Shown here one piece after another: positions 1-8,791 of a DNA stretch of 64,000 nucleotides (positions are counted from its first letter, which is position 1; the number at the start of each line of letters is the position of its first letter). Made by a program: the position numbers and the translations under genes. The notes beneath the pieces are model-generated. The model did not search any database and had not been told where the DNA came from. It saw nothing but the letters and a program-made list of their open reading frames with translations. The stretch is taken from NCBI RefSeq assembly GCF_041521385.1, contig NZ_CP168006.1, positions 3,218,184 through 3,282,183 on the forward strand, written 5' to 3'. This stretch comes from Alcaligenes faecalis. GTDB lineage: Bacteria; Pseudomonadota; Gammaproteobacteria; Burkholderiales; Burkholderiaceae_B.

Positions 1-968
1 ACCCCTTCAGGCCCGTTCCGGGCACGTTTATCTCTCCCTCTACATACGTATGCCTATCAGCCCGAGACGCCATTGGCTCGGCCACCATTACGAGCAGTCC
101 TGGGATCAAAGGATTGCACGTTCATTCTCTTCTTCGGGGTATGTCAGGAGCCTGGCCTCTATCGAGCATCATGGTGATTGACGTTCAAGCCGTCGTTTTT
201 TTATCTGTTGTACGTGGCTGCTCCGCTTTTTTTTGATAGACCTCGGGTAGCGACGCCGGCTTGGCATCCGGAGAGCCAAGAAATCCCGAGCCTTGGGCCT
301 CATCGAGCAGATGGTTTATTGGCTGTGTGTACGCTGGATCTTCTCAATCCTTCGTCTATTCAGCACCTTCCCTTCCTCCCGTAAAAAAACGTTCCGGGTA
401 CCTCTTACTCTTTTTTCGTGGCTTGACCTTTTGGGGTGGTGGCTTTGCGCACTTGCATCATCGATTGTGTTAATCCCTACGTTACAGCCCTCCGTAGCGA
501 AGGGTTGTTGCTGATTGGCTCCTATCAGAGGGCAGGCGTGCCCAGCACGAATGGGTCTGTTCCTGGTGGTTTGCCCTTTGTTCCTACAATCCCGATAGCC
601 AGGTGCTTTATCAGCAGTGTTAGCTCAGGTGGCTTCTTTACTTTTTGATTTAGTCCATATATGTAGCCAACGTCTCTCGGTTCGGTCGTTGTGTATTCGC
701 TTGCCAGTAAACAGGGGAGAGCCTGTTTGAGGGGGCCGTCGCTTAGTTGGATAAACGTACTTTTCTTTACCAGAACCATGCAGGAATGTGGCCTGTAGAT
801 TAGGCCGTAGCTATGCTTTGCATAGAGGGCAGAGTCGTACTTGCTCCAGCAATGGAAGGCCTTGGGATTATAAGATAATCTTATTTTGTAGGCAGCGGGC
901 TGATAGTAGATGAAGTGGGATTGTGGGCGCGGTATATATCCATGACCCATTATTTTTTCGTACTGATC
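1..968. other. gene-free leading region
   Basis: I see no convincing gene here. Open frames are short, overlap each other on both strands, and none shows a recognisable domain or a ribosome binding site. A small hairpin (GCCCG-TTC-CGGGC, 11-23) could mark the end of an upstream transcript but lacks a T tract. The right end holds the regulatory palindrome at 870-884 and must contain the promoter of the oxidoreductase gene that follows. The composition looks less coding-like than the rest of the window. Confidence 0.5.
870..884. promoter_or_regulatory. LysR-type operator candidate (T-N11-A palindrome)
   Basis: The sequence ATAAGAT-A-ATCTTAT is a perfect 7-1-7 palindrome and contains the T-N11-A core typical of LysR-family binding sites. 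It lies about 85 bases upstream of the FAD oxidoreductase start. The LysR gene two genes downstream (3680) is the obvious candidate ligand-responsive regulator. Binding is inferred. Confidence 0.5.
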
Positions 969-2282
969 ATGTCTATTATTTTGCCCCGTGATGACAGCCG
1001 CTGTGGCTGGTATAAATTGCTGACAGTCAATCGCCCCAGTCGCCAAATTCATGGCACGCAGGCGGCAGATGTGGTGATTGTGGGTGCTGGCTTTGTGGGT
1101 TTGGCCGCTGCACGGGCCTATGCTTTGTTAAAGCCGCAGCATCGGGTCGTACTACTGGAGGCATTGAAGGTAGGGCAAGGTGCTTCGGGCCGGAATTCAG
1201 GTTTCCTGATTGACCTGCCTCATAAGCGTGACCTGGAGTTTGGTAGCCTGGAGCGCAAGAAAAAAATTTATAGACTGAATCTGGAAGCGATTGAGGATTT
1301 ACGTTCGGCTGTACAGCAACATCAGATCCAGTGTGATTGGGAAGAAGCTGGCAAATATCAGGTTGCGGTTGGGCAGCGTGGCATTTCATTTCTGAATGAT
1401 TACGCCAGCTTGCTGGATGACTTTGATTACCCTTATCGACGTATTGAAGGGCAGCCACTTGCCCGCGTGTTTGGCTCGACCTACTACAGTCAAGCCATCT
1501 ATACAGAGCGGTCGGTGCTTGTGCAGCCTGCGGCACTGGTCAATGGGCTAGCTGAGCATTTGCCGACGAATGTGGAGCTGTATGAGGAGCACCCTGTGCT
1601 GGAGCTTAAGCAGCATAACGGTCAATATCATATCCATACCCAGGATGCGGTGTTCCAGAGTCCCAAGGTGATCTTGGCAACGAATATTTTTACTCAGGAG
1701 TTTGGTTATCTACGCTCCCGCATGTTGCCGACCATGACGTACGCCAGCATGACCCGAGCCTTGAGCTCGCAGGAAATGCAGTTGTTTCGTGAGCAACATT
1801 CTTGGGGAGCCACACCTGCCGATCATGGCGGGACAACGCTGCGTTTGACTCGGGACCGGCGCTTGGTGATTCGCAATAGTTACCAGTTTGTGCCCAAGTA
1901 CCATGATGATCTGCAGAACCGGCGCGCCATACGAGACAGCCATCTGCAAGGTCTACGGGCACGTTACCCATCACTGGAAAATTTGACGCTGGACTATACC
2001 TGGGGTGGGGCCTGTGCCTTGTCGCGTAATTACCAGCCTTTCTTTGGCCAGTTGGATAGCAATCTTTATTTTTCGGGTGTCCACCAAAGTGTAGGGGCCA
2101 CTCGGGGATCTATTACCGGCAAGTTATTGGCGCAACTGGCTTTGGGTGAGCATTCCCAGAGCCTGTCGGATATGTTGGAGATCAGCCAGAAACCTGCCAT
2201 CAACCCCCCTGAACCTTTCTTGAGTATCGGCGTTAACGCACGCATGGCCTTGGCCAGGCGTGAGTCTGCCAGTGAGCTATAA
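969..2282 (+). CDS. FAD-dependent oxidoreductase, DAO family (amine/amino-acid oxidase type)
   Basis: A 437-residue member of the D-amino-acid-oxidase superfamily (glycine oxidase/PuuB-like). An N-terminal Rossmann fold with GAGFVGLAAA (about residues 37-46) binds FAD, followed by the ASGRNSGF segment typical of PuuB-like oxidases; the C-terminal part carries the second FAD contact (SGVHQSVGATRG). Such enzymes oxidise C-N bonds of amines or amino acids and reduce O2. The substrate cannot be read from the sequence. The ATG at 969 was chosen because homologous proteins start with a similar PRDDxxxGWY segment; an ATG at 942 and a GTG at 915 are in frame but no start has a good ribosome site. It is followed after 34 bases by a GltS-like transporter and then a LysR gene, suggesting one amino-acid or amine uptake-and-oxidation unit. 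Confidence 0.8.
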   Translation: MSIILPRDDSRCGWYKLLTVNRPSRQIHGTQAADVVIVGAGFVGLAAARAYALLKPQHRVVLLEALKVGQGASGRNSGFLIDLPHKRDLEFGSLERKKKIYRLNLEAIEDLRSAVQQHQIQCDWEEAGKYQVAVGQRGISFLNDYASLLDDFDYPYRRIEGQPLARVFGSTYYSQAIYTERSVLVQPAALVNGLAEHLPTNVELYEEHPVLELKQHNGQYHIHTQDAVFQSPKVILATNIFTQEFGYLRSRMLPTMTYASMTRALSSQEMQLFREQHSWGATPADHGGTTLRLTRDRRLVIRNSYQFVPKYHDDLQNRRAIRDSHLQGLRARYPSLENLTLDYTWGGACALSRNYQPFFGQLDSNLYFSGVHQSVGATRGSITGKLLAQLALGEHSQSLSDMLEISQKPAINPPEPFLSIGVNARMALARRESASEL

Positions 2283-2316
2283 GCTCTGCCACTAACAATA
2301 ACGAGGAGCATATTGA

Positions 2317-3654
2317 ATGACGATTTGGAGTTTAACCATCGATTTTGGTATTGCCAGCGGCTTGATCCTGCTGTGCAAACTGATCAGGGCCAATATCACC
2401 CTGGTACAGAAGTTGTTTATGCCGGTAGCCCTGATTGCAGGTTTATTAGGGCTGGCCCTGGGGCCACAGGGAGCGGATGTCTTGCCGTTCTCCGGTTCGT
2501 TCAACGCCTACGGCGGGATGTTGATTGCGGTTATTTTTGCCGGTGTTGGGCTCTCCACCCGCTTTCCTGCTCCGTCATTGCTGGTGTCACGATCCGGACA
2601 GTTATGGGCGTTCAACCAGATGGCAACCGCCTCGCAGTGGTTGCTGGGACTGGTGGCAGGCGCTTTGCTGTTTACTTACTTCTGGCCGGATCTATCACCG
2701 GCATTTGGCTTGATCATGCCTGCCGGTTTCATGGGAGGCCATGGGACTGCCGTGGCGATGGGGAACTCGTTTGCTGAGTTGGGCTGGGCTGATGCGACCA
2801 CTTTGGCTTTGACCTCGGCGACGGTAGGGGTGTTTGCCGCTATTTTGATTGGCCTGGCGATTATCCGCTATGGTGCTCGTAAAGGTCTGATCAGTGGTTT
2901 GACCCCGTTCGAGCAAATGGAAAAGCATCACCGCAAGGGCCTGATTGAAGCGGCAGACCGCGTTGCCATCGGTAAAGAAACGGTGTCGGCTTCCTCGATT
3001 GATGCCTTGTCCTTGCACATTGCACTGGTATTGCTGATTACTGCCGGTGCATACTACTTGAGTTCTTACCTGTCTGGTTTGAATGACTTTATTTCCGTGC
3101 CAACTTTTGCCTGCGCGTTTTTGCTTGGAACGGTCAGCCGATCCTTGCTGGATCGATTGGGCTTGCTCCAGCATTTTGATGTCAAGCTGTTCAATCATGT
3201 CTCTAGTACGGCAACGGATTATTTGATCGTCTTTGGAATTGCATCGATCAAGATTACCGTGCTGTTAAGCTACGCCGTTCCTCTGTTGGTACTGATGATC
3301 ATCGGTTTGCTATTGTGCCTGTTCATGGTGTTTTATGTCGCGCCTCGCATGCTCGACGATCGCTGGTTTGAGAAAGGCGTGTTTTCGTGGGGGTGGATGA
3401 CGGGTACGGTGGCGATTGCCATTTTGCTCTTGCGTATTGCTGACCCAGATCGCAAAACCTCGATTCTGGACGACTATGCCATTGCGTATGTACCCGGCGC
3501 CGTGTTCGATATTATTTTGATCTCGTTCATGCCAGGGCTGATTTTGCAGGGTTTCATTTATGAAACCATCGCTGCCCTGGTGGCTTATATGATTGTTGTT
3601 GGTGTGATTGGCCGGATGCTCAAGGGACGTGCCTTGCGTTTGAGGGCGGCCTGA
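2317..3654 (+). CDS. sodium/glutamate symporter (GltS) family transporter
   Basis: A 445-residue polytopic inner-membrane protein with about 11-12 hydrophobic segments. The motif PAGFMGGHGTAVAMG (about residues 130-145) corresponds to the GGHGT signature of the GltS/ESS family of Na+-coupled glutamate carriers. It is somewhat longer than E. coli GltS (401 aa). The ATG at 2317 has an AGGAG ribosome site nine bases upstream. It sits between an amine/amino-acid oxidase gene and a LysR gene in the same direction, so it probably imports that oxidase's substrate. The substrate may not be glutamate itself. Confidence 0.8.
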   Translation: MTIWSLTIDFGIASGLILLCKLIRANITLVQKLFMPVALIAGLLGLALGPQGADVLPFSGSFNAYGGMLIAVIFAGVGLSTRFPAPSLLVSRSGQLWAFNQMATASQWLLGLVAGALLFTYFWPDLSPAFGLIMPAGFMGGHGTAVAMGNSFAELGWADATTLALTSATVGVFAAILIGLAIIRYGARKGLISGLTPFEQMEKHHRKGLIEAADRVAIGKETVSASSIDALSLHIALVLLITAGAYYLSSYLSGLNDFISVPTFACAFLLGTVSRSLLDRLGLLQHFDVKLFNHVSSTATDYLIVFGIASIKITVLLSYAVPLLVLMIIGLLLCLFMVFYVAPRMLDDRWFEKGVFSWGWMTGTVAIAILLLRIADPDRKTSILDDYAIAYVPGAVFDIILISFMPGLILQGFIYETIAALVAYMIVVGVIGRMLKGRALRLRAA

Positions 3655-3679
3655 CACCTGCGGTTCACTTCACAGGTCT

Positions 3680-4612
3680 ATGGAAAAAATAGGATTTGAA
3701 TTAAGGCAGATCCAGGCTTTGGTGGCAGTGGGAAAAACACGAAGTTTTTCCGCTGCCGCACAACAACTGCAGCTTAGCCAAGCGGCGGTCTCGCAGAATA
3801 TTGCCAAGCTTGAGGAGAGCTATGGCGTGTTGTTGGTGCAGCGTCAGAACCGCCCGGTCAGGCTGACGCAGGCGGGTAAAAAACTGCTCGAACTGGGTGA
3901 GGCCTGGTTGTTGCAAGCGGTTCATATGCAGAACTTTCTGCAGTTCAGCCATTCCTCTCAGGTCAAACATCTACGTATCGGTATTATCGATTCGATTACC
4001 TCAGTTCTGGCACCGTTCATTGTCGAGAACTTCTCTGATCGGGCCCAAACACTGCATGTGCAATCGGGGGTGATCAGCAGTCTGGACTCAAGTTTCAATG
4101 CAGGTGAGCTGGACTTGTTGGTGAGCACGCACGTAGCCTCGGGTACGCCCGCCTGTCGCGCGTCCTTGTTGGTGCAAGACCCCTATGTGCTGATTGCCCC
4201 CAGTATTCACGCCCGCCTTACCTTTAATGAGATGGTTCAGCAACTGAGCTATATCGGCTATGACAGGCGCTCACAGATTGGCCGGCGACTAGAATCCATT
4301 TTTCAAAAGCATGACATCACGGTCAACAACACGCTTTATGTTGACTCCTTTGACACGCTCTCCAAGCTGGTCGCCTCTGGGGTGGGTTGGGGCTTGATTT
4401 CGGCTTTTAGTCTGCAAGGGATTACCGCTTTGTCTCCCCATCTGATTGTGCGTAATGTGTTTGACGGGCGCTACTCTCGCAACATTTATCTGCTGAGTAA
4501 TAGTGCTTTGGCTCAGGACTTTGTGGAACATACGAGGGTGATGTTTCAGGAGTTCCTGAAAGAGACCGTCCGAAGAGGTATTCAGCAGCACTTCCCGTTG
4601 ATTACCTTTTAA
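3680..4612 (+). CDS. LysR-family transcriptional regulator
   Basis: A 310-residue LTTR. The N-terminal winged helix-turn-helix (residues about 7-66) includes SFSAAAQQLQLSQAAVSQNI, the classic LysR recognition helix region; the remainder is the periplasmic-binding-protein-like effector domain. It begins 25 bases after the GltS-like gene and ends in a strong terminator, so it is probably the last gene of the unit and its regulator. The palindrome at 870-884 fits a target site. The effector is unknown, plausibly the oxidase substrate. Confidence 0.88.
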   Translation: MEKIGFELRQIQALVAVGKTRSFSAAAQQLQLSQAAVSQNIAKLEESYGVLLVQRQNRPVRLTQAGKKLLELGEAWLLQAVHMQNFLQFSHSSQVKHLRIGIIDSITSVLAPFIVENFSDRAQTLHVQSGVISSLDSSFNAGELDLLVSTHVASGTPACRASLLVQDPYVLIAPSIHARLTFNEMVQQLSYIGYDRRSQIGRRLESIFQKHDITVNNTLYVDSFDTLSKLVASGVGWGLISAFSLQGITALSPHLIVRNVFDGRYSRNIYLLSNSALAQDFVEHTRVMFQEFLKETVRRGIQQHFPLITF

Positions 4613-4640
4613 GTCTTGCCGGTCTCAGCTAGCTTTTCAA

Positions 4641-4681
4641 AGCGGCCTCCAGAGGCTGCGGCTATGGAGGCGCTTTTTTTA
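4641..4681 (+). terminator. Rho-independent terminator after LysR gene
   Basis: AGCG(G)CCTCCA pairs with TGGAGGCGCT (one bulged G), followed by seven T residues. It lies 28 bases after the LysR stop codon and separates it from the next plus-strand gene. Confidence 0.85.
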
Positions 4682-4741
4682 CCTGCTTTTGAATTTGCAC
4701 CGTAAAATACAACAAAATAGTTTAGAGCTAAAGGAGTTGAG

Positions 4742-6322
4742 GTGAGCGCAGAGACAACAGTAGATGCGATCGTGGTTGGGGCGGGGCACAACGGCTTGGC
4801 AGCCGCAGTTGAACTGGCCAGTAAAGGTTGGAAGGTTCAGGTTGTGGAAGCCAAAGGCTCGGCAGGTGGTGCGGTCAGCACTCAGGAGTTGACCTTGCCA
4901 GGGTTCAAGCATGATGTGTGCGCCATGAACCTGTCTTCCTTCGCAGGCTCTGCGTTCTTCCAGCGTCATAAAGAGGCGCTAGGTCGTCACGGTTTGGCTT
5001 TCGTTCCCGCAGAGCATTGCTTTGCCAGTGTGTTTCGGGATCAACGTTATTTGGGTGTCAGCACGGATCTGGAAACGACTTTGAAGCGGATTCGCGCTGT
5101 TTCTGAAAAGGACGCTCAGGCTTGGCAGGCCATGCTGGATGACTTCCAGAGCAAGGCTCCCCACCTGTTTGCTGTGCTCGGTAGCCCTATGCCTTCCTGG
5201 GGTTTGATGAAAAGCGCCTGGAAGAGCTGGCGCGAACTCGGCAAGGATGGCGTGGCGGAGTTAATGCAATTGCTGCTGGCCACGCCTCGTGACTTTTTGG
5301 ACCGCCATTTCGAGAGCGACTCAGTGAAAGCCATGATGGCCGCCTGGGGGCTGCATGTGGATTTCACACCAGACACAGCCGGTGGTGCCTTGTTCCCTTA
5401 CCTGGAGTCGATGGCCAATCAAGCTTTCGGTATGGTGATTGGAAAGGGCGGTGCCGATACGATTATTCGTGCCATGACGGGTTTGCTGCAGGAGCTAGGT
5501 GGGGAGCTGCTGTTGAATGCACCTGTGCAAACCATTGAGCAGGAAAATGGCCGTGCCAGTGGTGTGGTTCTGACCGATGGCCGTCGGCTGAACGCTCGTA
5601 AGGCGGTGATTGCGAATCTGAATCCTCAGCTCGTCTTTGGGCACCTGGTGCCGTCCGCTACTGTTCCCACGGATTATCAGAAGAAAGTCGATGCCTTCCG
5701 TCCCGGTTTGGGCACCATGATGATCCACTTGGCGCTGGATGGTCTGCCCGATTGGAAAGCCGGTGCTGAGCTACAGCGTTTCTCTTATGTGCATCTGGCA
5801 CCTGATATGGCCATGATGAGCCGTGTCTACGCCGAAGCAGCCGCAGGCTTGTTGCCCGCTGAACCTGTCCTGGTGGTCGGGCAGGGCACGGCGCTGGATC
5901 CTTCTCGAGCGCCAGAGGGGAAACATACCTTGTGGATTCAAGTGCGCGTCCTGCCTGCCCAGGTCAAAGGGGACGCTTCGGGTCAGATTGCTGCCGGCGA
6001 TTGGTCGCAGCTTAAAGATGCGTATGCAGAGCGCGTTCTGGATCTGCTTGAAAGCTATGCCCCCGGTTTGCGTAGCAAGATTCTGGCCCGCCACATCCTG
6101 TCGCCCCAGGATCTGGAGCAGTTCAATGCGAACTTGATTGGCGGGGATAACCTCTCGGGCAGCCATCACCTGGATCAGAACTTCTTCTTCCGCCCGGTGG
6201 CCGGTTACTCCAAATACAAGACGCCGATCAAGGATCTGTACTTGTGTGGCGCTTCGACCTGGCCAGGAGCAGGAACCGGGGCGGGGTCGGGCTATATGCT
6301 GGCCAATCTGCTGGCGAAGTAA
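4742..6322 (+). CDS. phytoene-desaturase-like FAD oxidoreductase (CrtI/PYROXD2 type)
   Basis: A 526-residue flavoprotein. The N-terminus has the dinucleotide-binding motif VVGAGHNGLAAA (residues about 11-22) followed by an acidic VVEAKGSAGG strand; the C-terminus has LYLCGASTWPGAGTGAGSGY, the FAD-binding signature of the CrtI/PYROXD2 family. Despite the name these non-carotenoid bacterial members have no settled reaction, and no other carotenoid gene is present. The start is GTG at 4742, supported by AAAGGAG seven bases upstream; no ATG fits better. It converges on the glc repressor gene with a 9-base gap. Family assignment is firm, function open. Confidence 0.8.
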   Translation: MSAETTVDAIVVGAGHNGLAAAVELASKGWKVQVVEAKGSAGGAVSTQELTLPGFKHDVCAMNLSSFAGSAFFQRHKEALGRHGLAFVPAEHCFASVFRDQRYLGVSTDLETTLKRIRAVSEKDAQAWQAMLDDFQSKAPHLFAVLGSPMPSWGLMKSAWKSWRELGKDGVAELMQLLLATPRDFLDRHFESDSVKAMMAAWGLHVDFTPDTAGGALFPYLESMANQAFGMVIGKGGADTIIRAMTGLLQELGGELLLNAPVQTIEQENGRASGVVLTDGRRLNARKAVIANLNPQLVFGHLVPSATVPTDYQKKVDAFRPGLGTMMIHLALDGLPDWKAGAELQRFSYVHLAPDMAMMSRVYAEAAAGLLPAEPVLVVGQGTALDPSRAPEGKHTLWIQVRVLPAQVKGDASGQIAAGDWSQLKDAYAERVLDLLESYAPGLRSKILARHILSPQDLEQFNANLIGGDNLSGSHHLDQNFFFRPVAGYSKYKTPIKDLYLCGASTWPGAGTGAGSGYMLANLLAK

Positions 6323-6331
6323 GCCAAAGAA

Positions 6332-7096
6332 CTACAGGCCATTCAGCCGTTGCCGGGCATGCTCCAGGCGTCGTTGTTTGGCCTCCATTTCCTGAAGCTG
6401 TCGCCGTATTCCATCAATATGCTCTTTAGCCGCGCGTCGGGCCAAGTCTGCTTGACCTTGTGTGACAGCATTGCATAAACGGGCGTGTTGCCTGTCCAGC
6501 CTGCGTTTGGAGTCCTGGTCGGGATACAGGTGCTGCACGGATACGCGCACCGTAGACAGCATCAAGTCGTTGAACAGGCTGATCATGTGTACCAGCACCG
6601 GGTTGTGTGACGCCTCGCAGATTGCCGCATGAAACGCATGGTCAGCCCGAGCAACCTGTTCGGGCGCGGCACCCTGCATTTGTAGCTCTTCCAGTTCCTG
6701 AAAGCGCCGTCTTATCATGATGTGATCGGCTTCCGTCCCTCTGGCGGCGGCCAACTGAGCGGCCTCGCTTTCCAATAACTCACGCACTTCCAGTAAGTCG
6801 TACAGTGTGCGCCCTTGCGCTTGTAGCAGATGCTCCAGCGGTTTGCTGACAGTGGAGTCAATCAGGTTGGCAACAAACGAGCCTTGGCCATGCCGGGTTT
6901 CAATCAAGCCCCGAACGCGCAGGATCTGCAGCCCTTCTCGCAAAGCAGAGCGGGATACCGCCAGTCTTTGGGTTAGTTGTCGCTCTGAGGGCAGGACTTG
7001 TCCTGGCTTAAGGACGCCATCCATAATAAATGTTTCGATGCGTTGGGCGACCAGCTCGGCGGTGACTTTCAAACGCTTGGGCTCCTGTAGGTTCAT
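6332..7096 (-). CDS. glcC: GntR/FadR-family (FCD) regulator, probable glycolate operon regulator
   Basis: A 254-residue protein with an N-terminal GntR winged helix (residues about 10-76; PSERQLTQRLAVSRSALREG) and a C-terminal all-helical FCD ligand domain containing the DHAFHAAIC segment with metal-binding Asp/His. E. coli GlcC, the glycolate-responsive regulator of glcDEF, has the same architecture and length. It is divergent from glcDEF, and two near-identical TGGTCnGACCA palindromes lie in the intergenic region, one against its own start and one before glcD. The related regulators LldR and PdhR are the alternatives. Assignment to GlcC rests on context. Confidence 0.78.
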   Translation of the reverse strand: MNLQEPKRLKVTAELVAQRIETFIMDGVLKPGQVLPSERQLTQRLAVSRSALREGLQILRVRGLIETRHGQGSFVANLIDSTVSKPLEHLLQAQGRTLYDLLEVRELLESEAAQLAAARGTEADHIMIRRRFQELEELQMQGAAPEQVARADHAFHAAICEASHNPVLVHMISLFNDLMLSTVRVSVQHLYPDQDSKRRLDRQHARLCNAVTQGQADLARRAAKEHIDGIRRQLQEMEAKQRRLEHARQRLNGL

Positions 7097-7099
7097 TGA

Positions 7100-7110
7100 T
7101 GGTCAGACCA
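7100..7110. promoter_or_regulatory. FCD-regulator operator, glcC-proximal
   Basis: TGGTCAGACCA is a palindrome matching the FadR-subfamily operator pattern TnGTnnnACnA. It sits three bases upstream of the regulator start codon, where bound protein would block its own transcription. The same sequence, with one central base changed, recurs at 7205-7215. Confidence 0.65.
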
Positions 7111-7202
7111 GTTGTATGCGTGTGGAAATGATAACAAGCTGATTGTTTATCTGTATGATTTATAAGTATAAAGATAAACCCTGGTGCTTTCTTAGGGTAA
7201 AA

Positions 7203-7217
7203 ACTGGTCGGACCAGT
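7203..7217. promoter_or_regulatory. FCD-regulator operator, glcD-proximal
   Basis: ACTGGTC-G-GACCAGT is a perfect 15-base palindrome around one central base. Its core TGGTCGGACCA matches the site at 7100-7110. It lies about 75 bases upstream of glcD and is well placed to control the glcDEF promoter. Confidence 0.7.
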
Positions 7218-7291
7218 GGTTTGACGGCTGGACAAGCCCGTCTGCATCAAAGACCATCCGTTTCAGGAGACTTTAAAAGACAGGAGGCGTC

Positions 7292-8791
7292 ATGAGCTTG
7301 CGCTACGACGAAAAACTGGACGGTGTGCTGCCTCGCGTGGACAAGATGCAGCTACTTAGCCGTCTGCGTGATGATATTCCCGGCCTGGATGTGCTGCATA
7401 CCGACGAACAGTTGCACCCTTATGAGTGCGATGGGCTAAGCGTGTATCGCGCCAAACCTTTGCTGGTGGTGTTGCCCCGTAATGTGGAGCAGGTACAGGC
7501 TGTGATGTGCTTGGCGCACGAAGTCGGCGTGCCGGTGGTGGCCCGTGGTGCGGGTACGGGTTTGTCGGGCGGCGCCATGCCTTTGGAGCAGGGCATTTTG
7601 CTGGTGATGGCACGTTTGAACCAGATTGTGGACTTGGATCCGGTAGCCGGAATTGCCAGGGTTCAGCCCGGCGTGCGTAATATCGCGATTTCTCAGGCGG
7701 CTCAACCTTTTGGGCTGTACTACGCCCCGGACCCGTCTTCGCAGATTGCCTGTTCAATTGGTGGCAACGTAGCGGAAAACGCGGGCGGCGTGCATTGCCT
7801 GAAATATGGCCTGACCGTACACAACATCTTGCGCCTGGAGGTCATTACCGTCACAGGCGAACGCTTGATTCTGGGTTCCGAGGCCCTGGATACCCCCGGC
7901 TTTGATTTGATGGCCCTGTTTACGGGTTCCGAAGGGATGCTGGGGGTCGTCACGGAAATTACGGTCAAGTTGCTGGCGCGCCCGCCCTGTACAGTGGTGC
8001 TGCTGGCCAGCTTTGATGAAGTGGAAAAAGCGGCCGATGCTGTGGCACAAATTATTGCCCAGGGCATTGTGCCGGCAGGGCTGGAGATGATGGATCAAAT
8101 GTCCATCCGCGCGGCCGAGGACTTTATTCACGCAGGCTATCCCGTTGATGCACAAGCGATCTTGCTCTGCGAGATTGATGGCGCTTTGGAGGATGTGCAG
8201 GACGATGTGGCCCGTGTCGAGCAGGTGTTGTTCAAGACAGGGGCGCAAGAGGTGCGCGTTGCTCGGGACGAGCAGGAGCGGCAGCGTTTCTGGGCCGGTC
8301 GTAAAAATGCCTTTCCCGCTGTAGGCCGGATTTCACCTGATTATTACTGCATGGACGGTACCATTCCGCGCCGTCAGTTGGCCTATGTCCTGAAGAAAAC
8401 CGCCGAGCTTTCCCAAGAGTATGGCCTGCGCGTTGCCAATGTATTTCATGCCGGCGATGGCAATATGCACCCCTTGATTCTGTTTGATGCCAATGCGCCC
8501 GGCGAGCTGGAACGTGCGGAAGCCTTGGGTGGCAAGATTCTGGAGTTGTGTGTGGAAGTAGGCGGCACGATTACTGGCGAGCACGGCGTAGGCCGGGAAA
8601 AGATCAATCAGATGTGTGTGCAGTTCAATGAAGACGAGCTGCGGTTTTTCCATGCGATCAAAGCTGCGTTTGATCCTAAGACCATGCTGAATCCGGGCAA
8701 GAACATACCGACTTTGCATCGCTGTGCGGAAATGGGCGGCATGCATATTCATCACGGGCAAGTGCCTTTCCCCGAGTTGGAGCGATTCTGA
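7292..8791 (+). CDS. glcD: glycolate oxidase subunit GlcD (FAD-linked)
   Basis: A 499-residue flavoprotein, exactly the length of E. coli GlcD. It has an N-terminal PCMH-type FAD-binding domain, including GGNVAENAGGVHCLKYG (about residues 153-169), and a C-terminal FAD-oxidase domain with the VANVFHAGDGNMHP and GTITGEHGVG motifs that line the substrate site. With GlcE and GlcF it oxidises glycolate (and often D-lactate) to glyoxylate and passes electrons to the respiratory chain. The ATG at 7292 follows an AGGAGG ribosome site. glcE overlaps its stop by one base. D-lactate dehydrogenase is the main alternative, but the three-gene set argues for glycolate oxidase. Confidence 0.93.
   Translation: MSLRYDEKLDGVLPRVDKMQLLSRLRDDIPGLDVLHTDEQLHPYECDGLSVYRAKPLLVVLPRNVEQVQAVMCLAHEVGVPVVARGAGTGLSGGAMPLEQGILLVMARLNQIVDLDPVAGIARVQPGVRNIAISQAAQPFGLYYAPDPSSQIACSIGGNVAENAGGVHCLKYGLTVHNILRLEVITVTGERLILGSEALDTPGFDLMALFTGSEGMLGVVTEITVKLLARPPCTVVLLASFDEVEKAADAVAQIIAQGIVPAGLEMMDQMSIRAAEDFIHAGYPVDAQAILLCEIDGALEDVQDDVARVEQVLFKTGAQEVRVARDEQERQRFWAGRKNAFPAVGRISPDYYCMDGTIPRRQLAYVLKKTAELSQEYGLRVANVFHAGDGNMHPLILFDANAPGELERAEALGGKILELCVEVGGTITGEHGVGREKINQMCVQFNEDELRFFHAIKAAFDPKTMLNPGKNIPTLHRCAEMGGMHIHHGQVPFPELERF

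Noticed and set aside
525..1052. 175-codon minus-strand frame at the left end
   Set aside because: It overlaps the start of the FAD oxidoreductase, has no domain, signal or ribosome site, and its sequence does not look protein-like.
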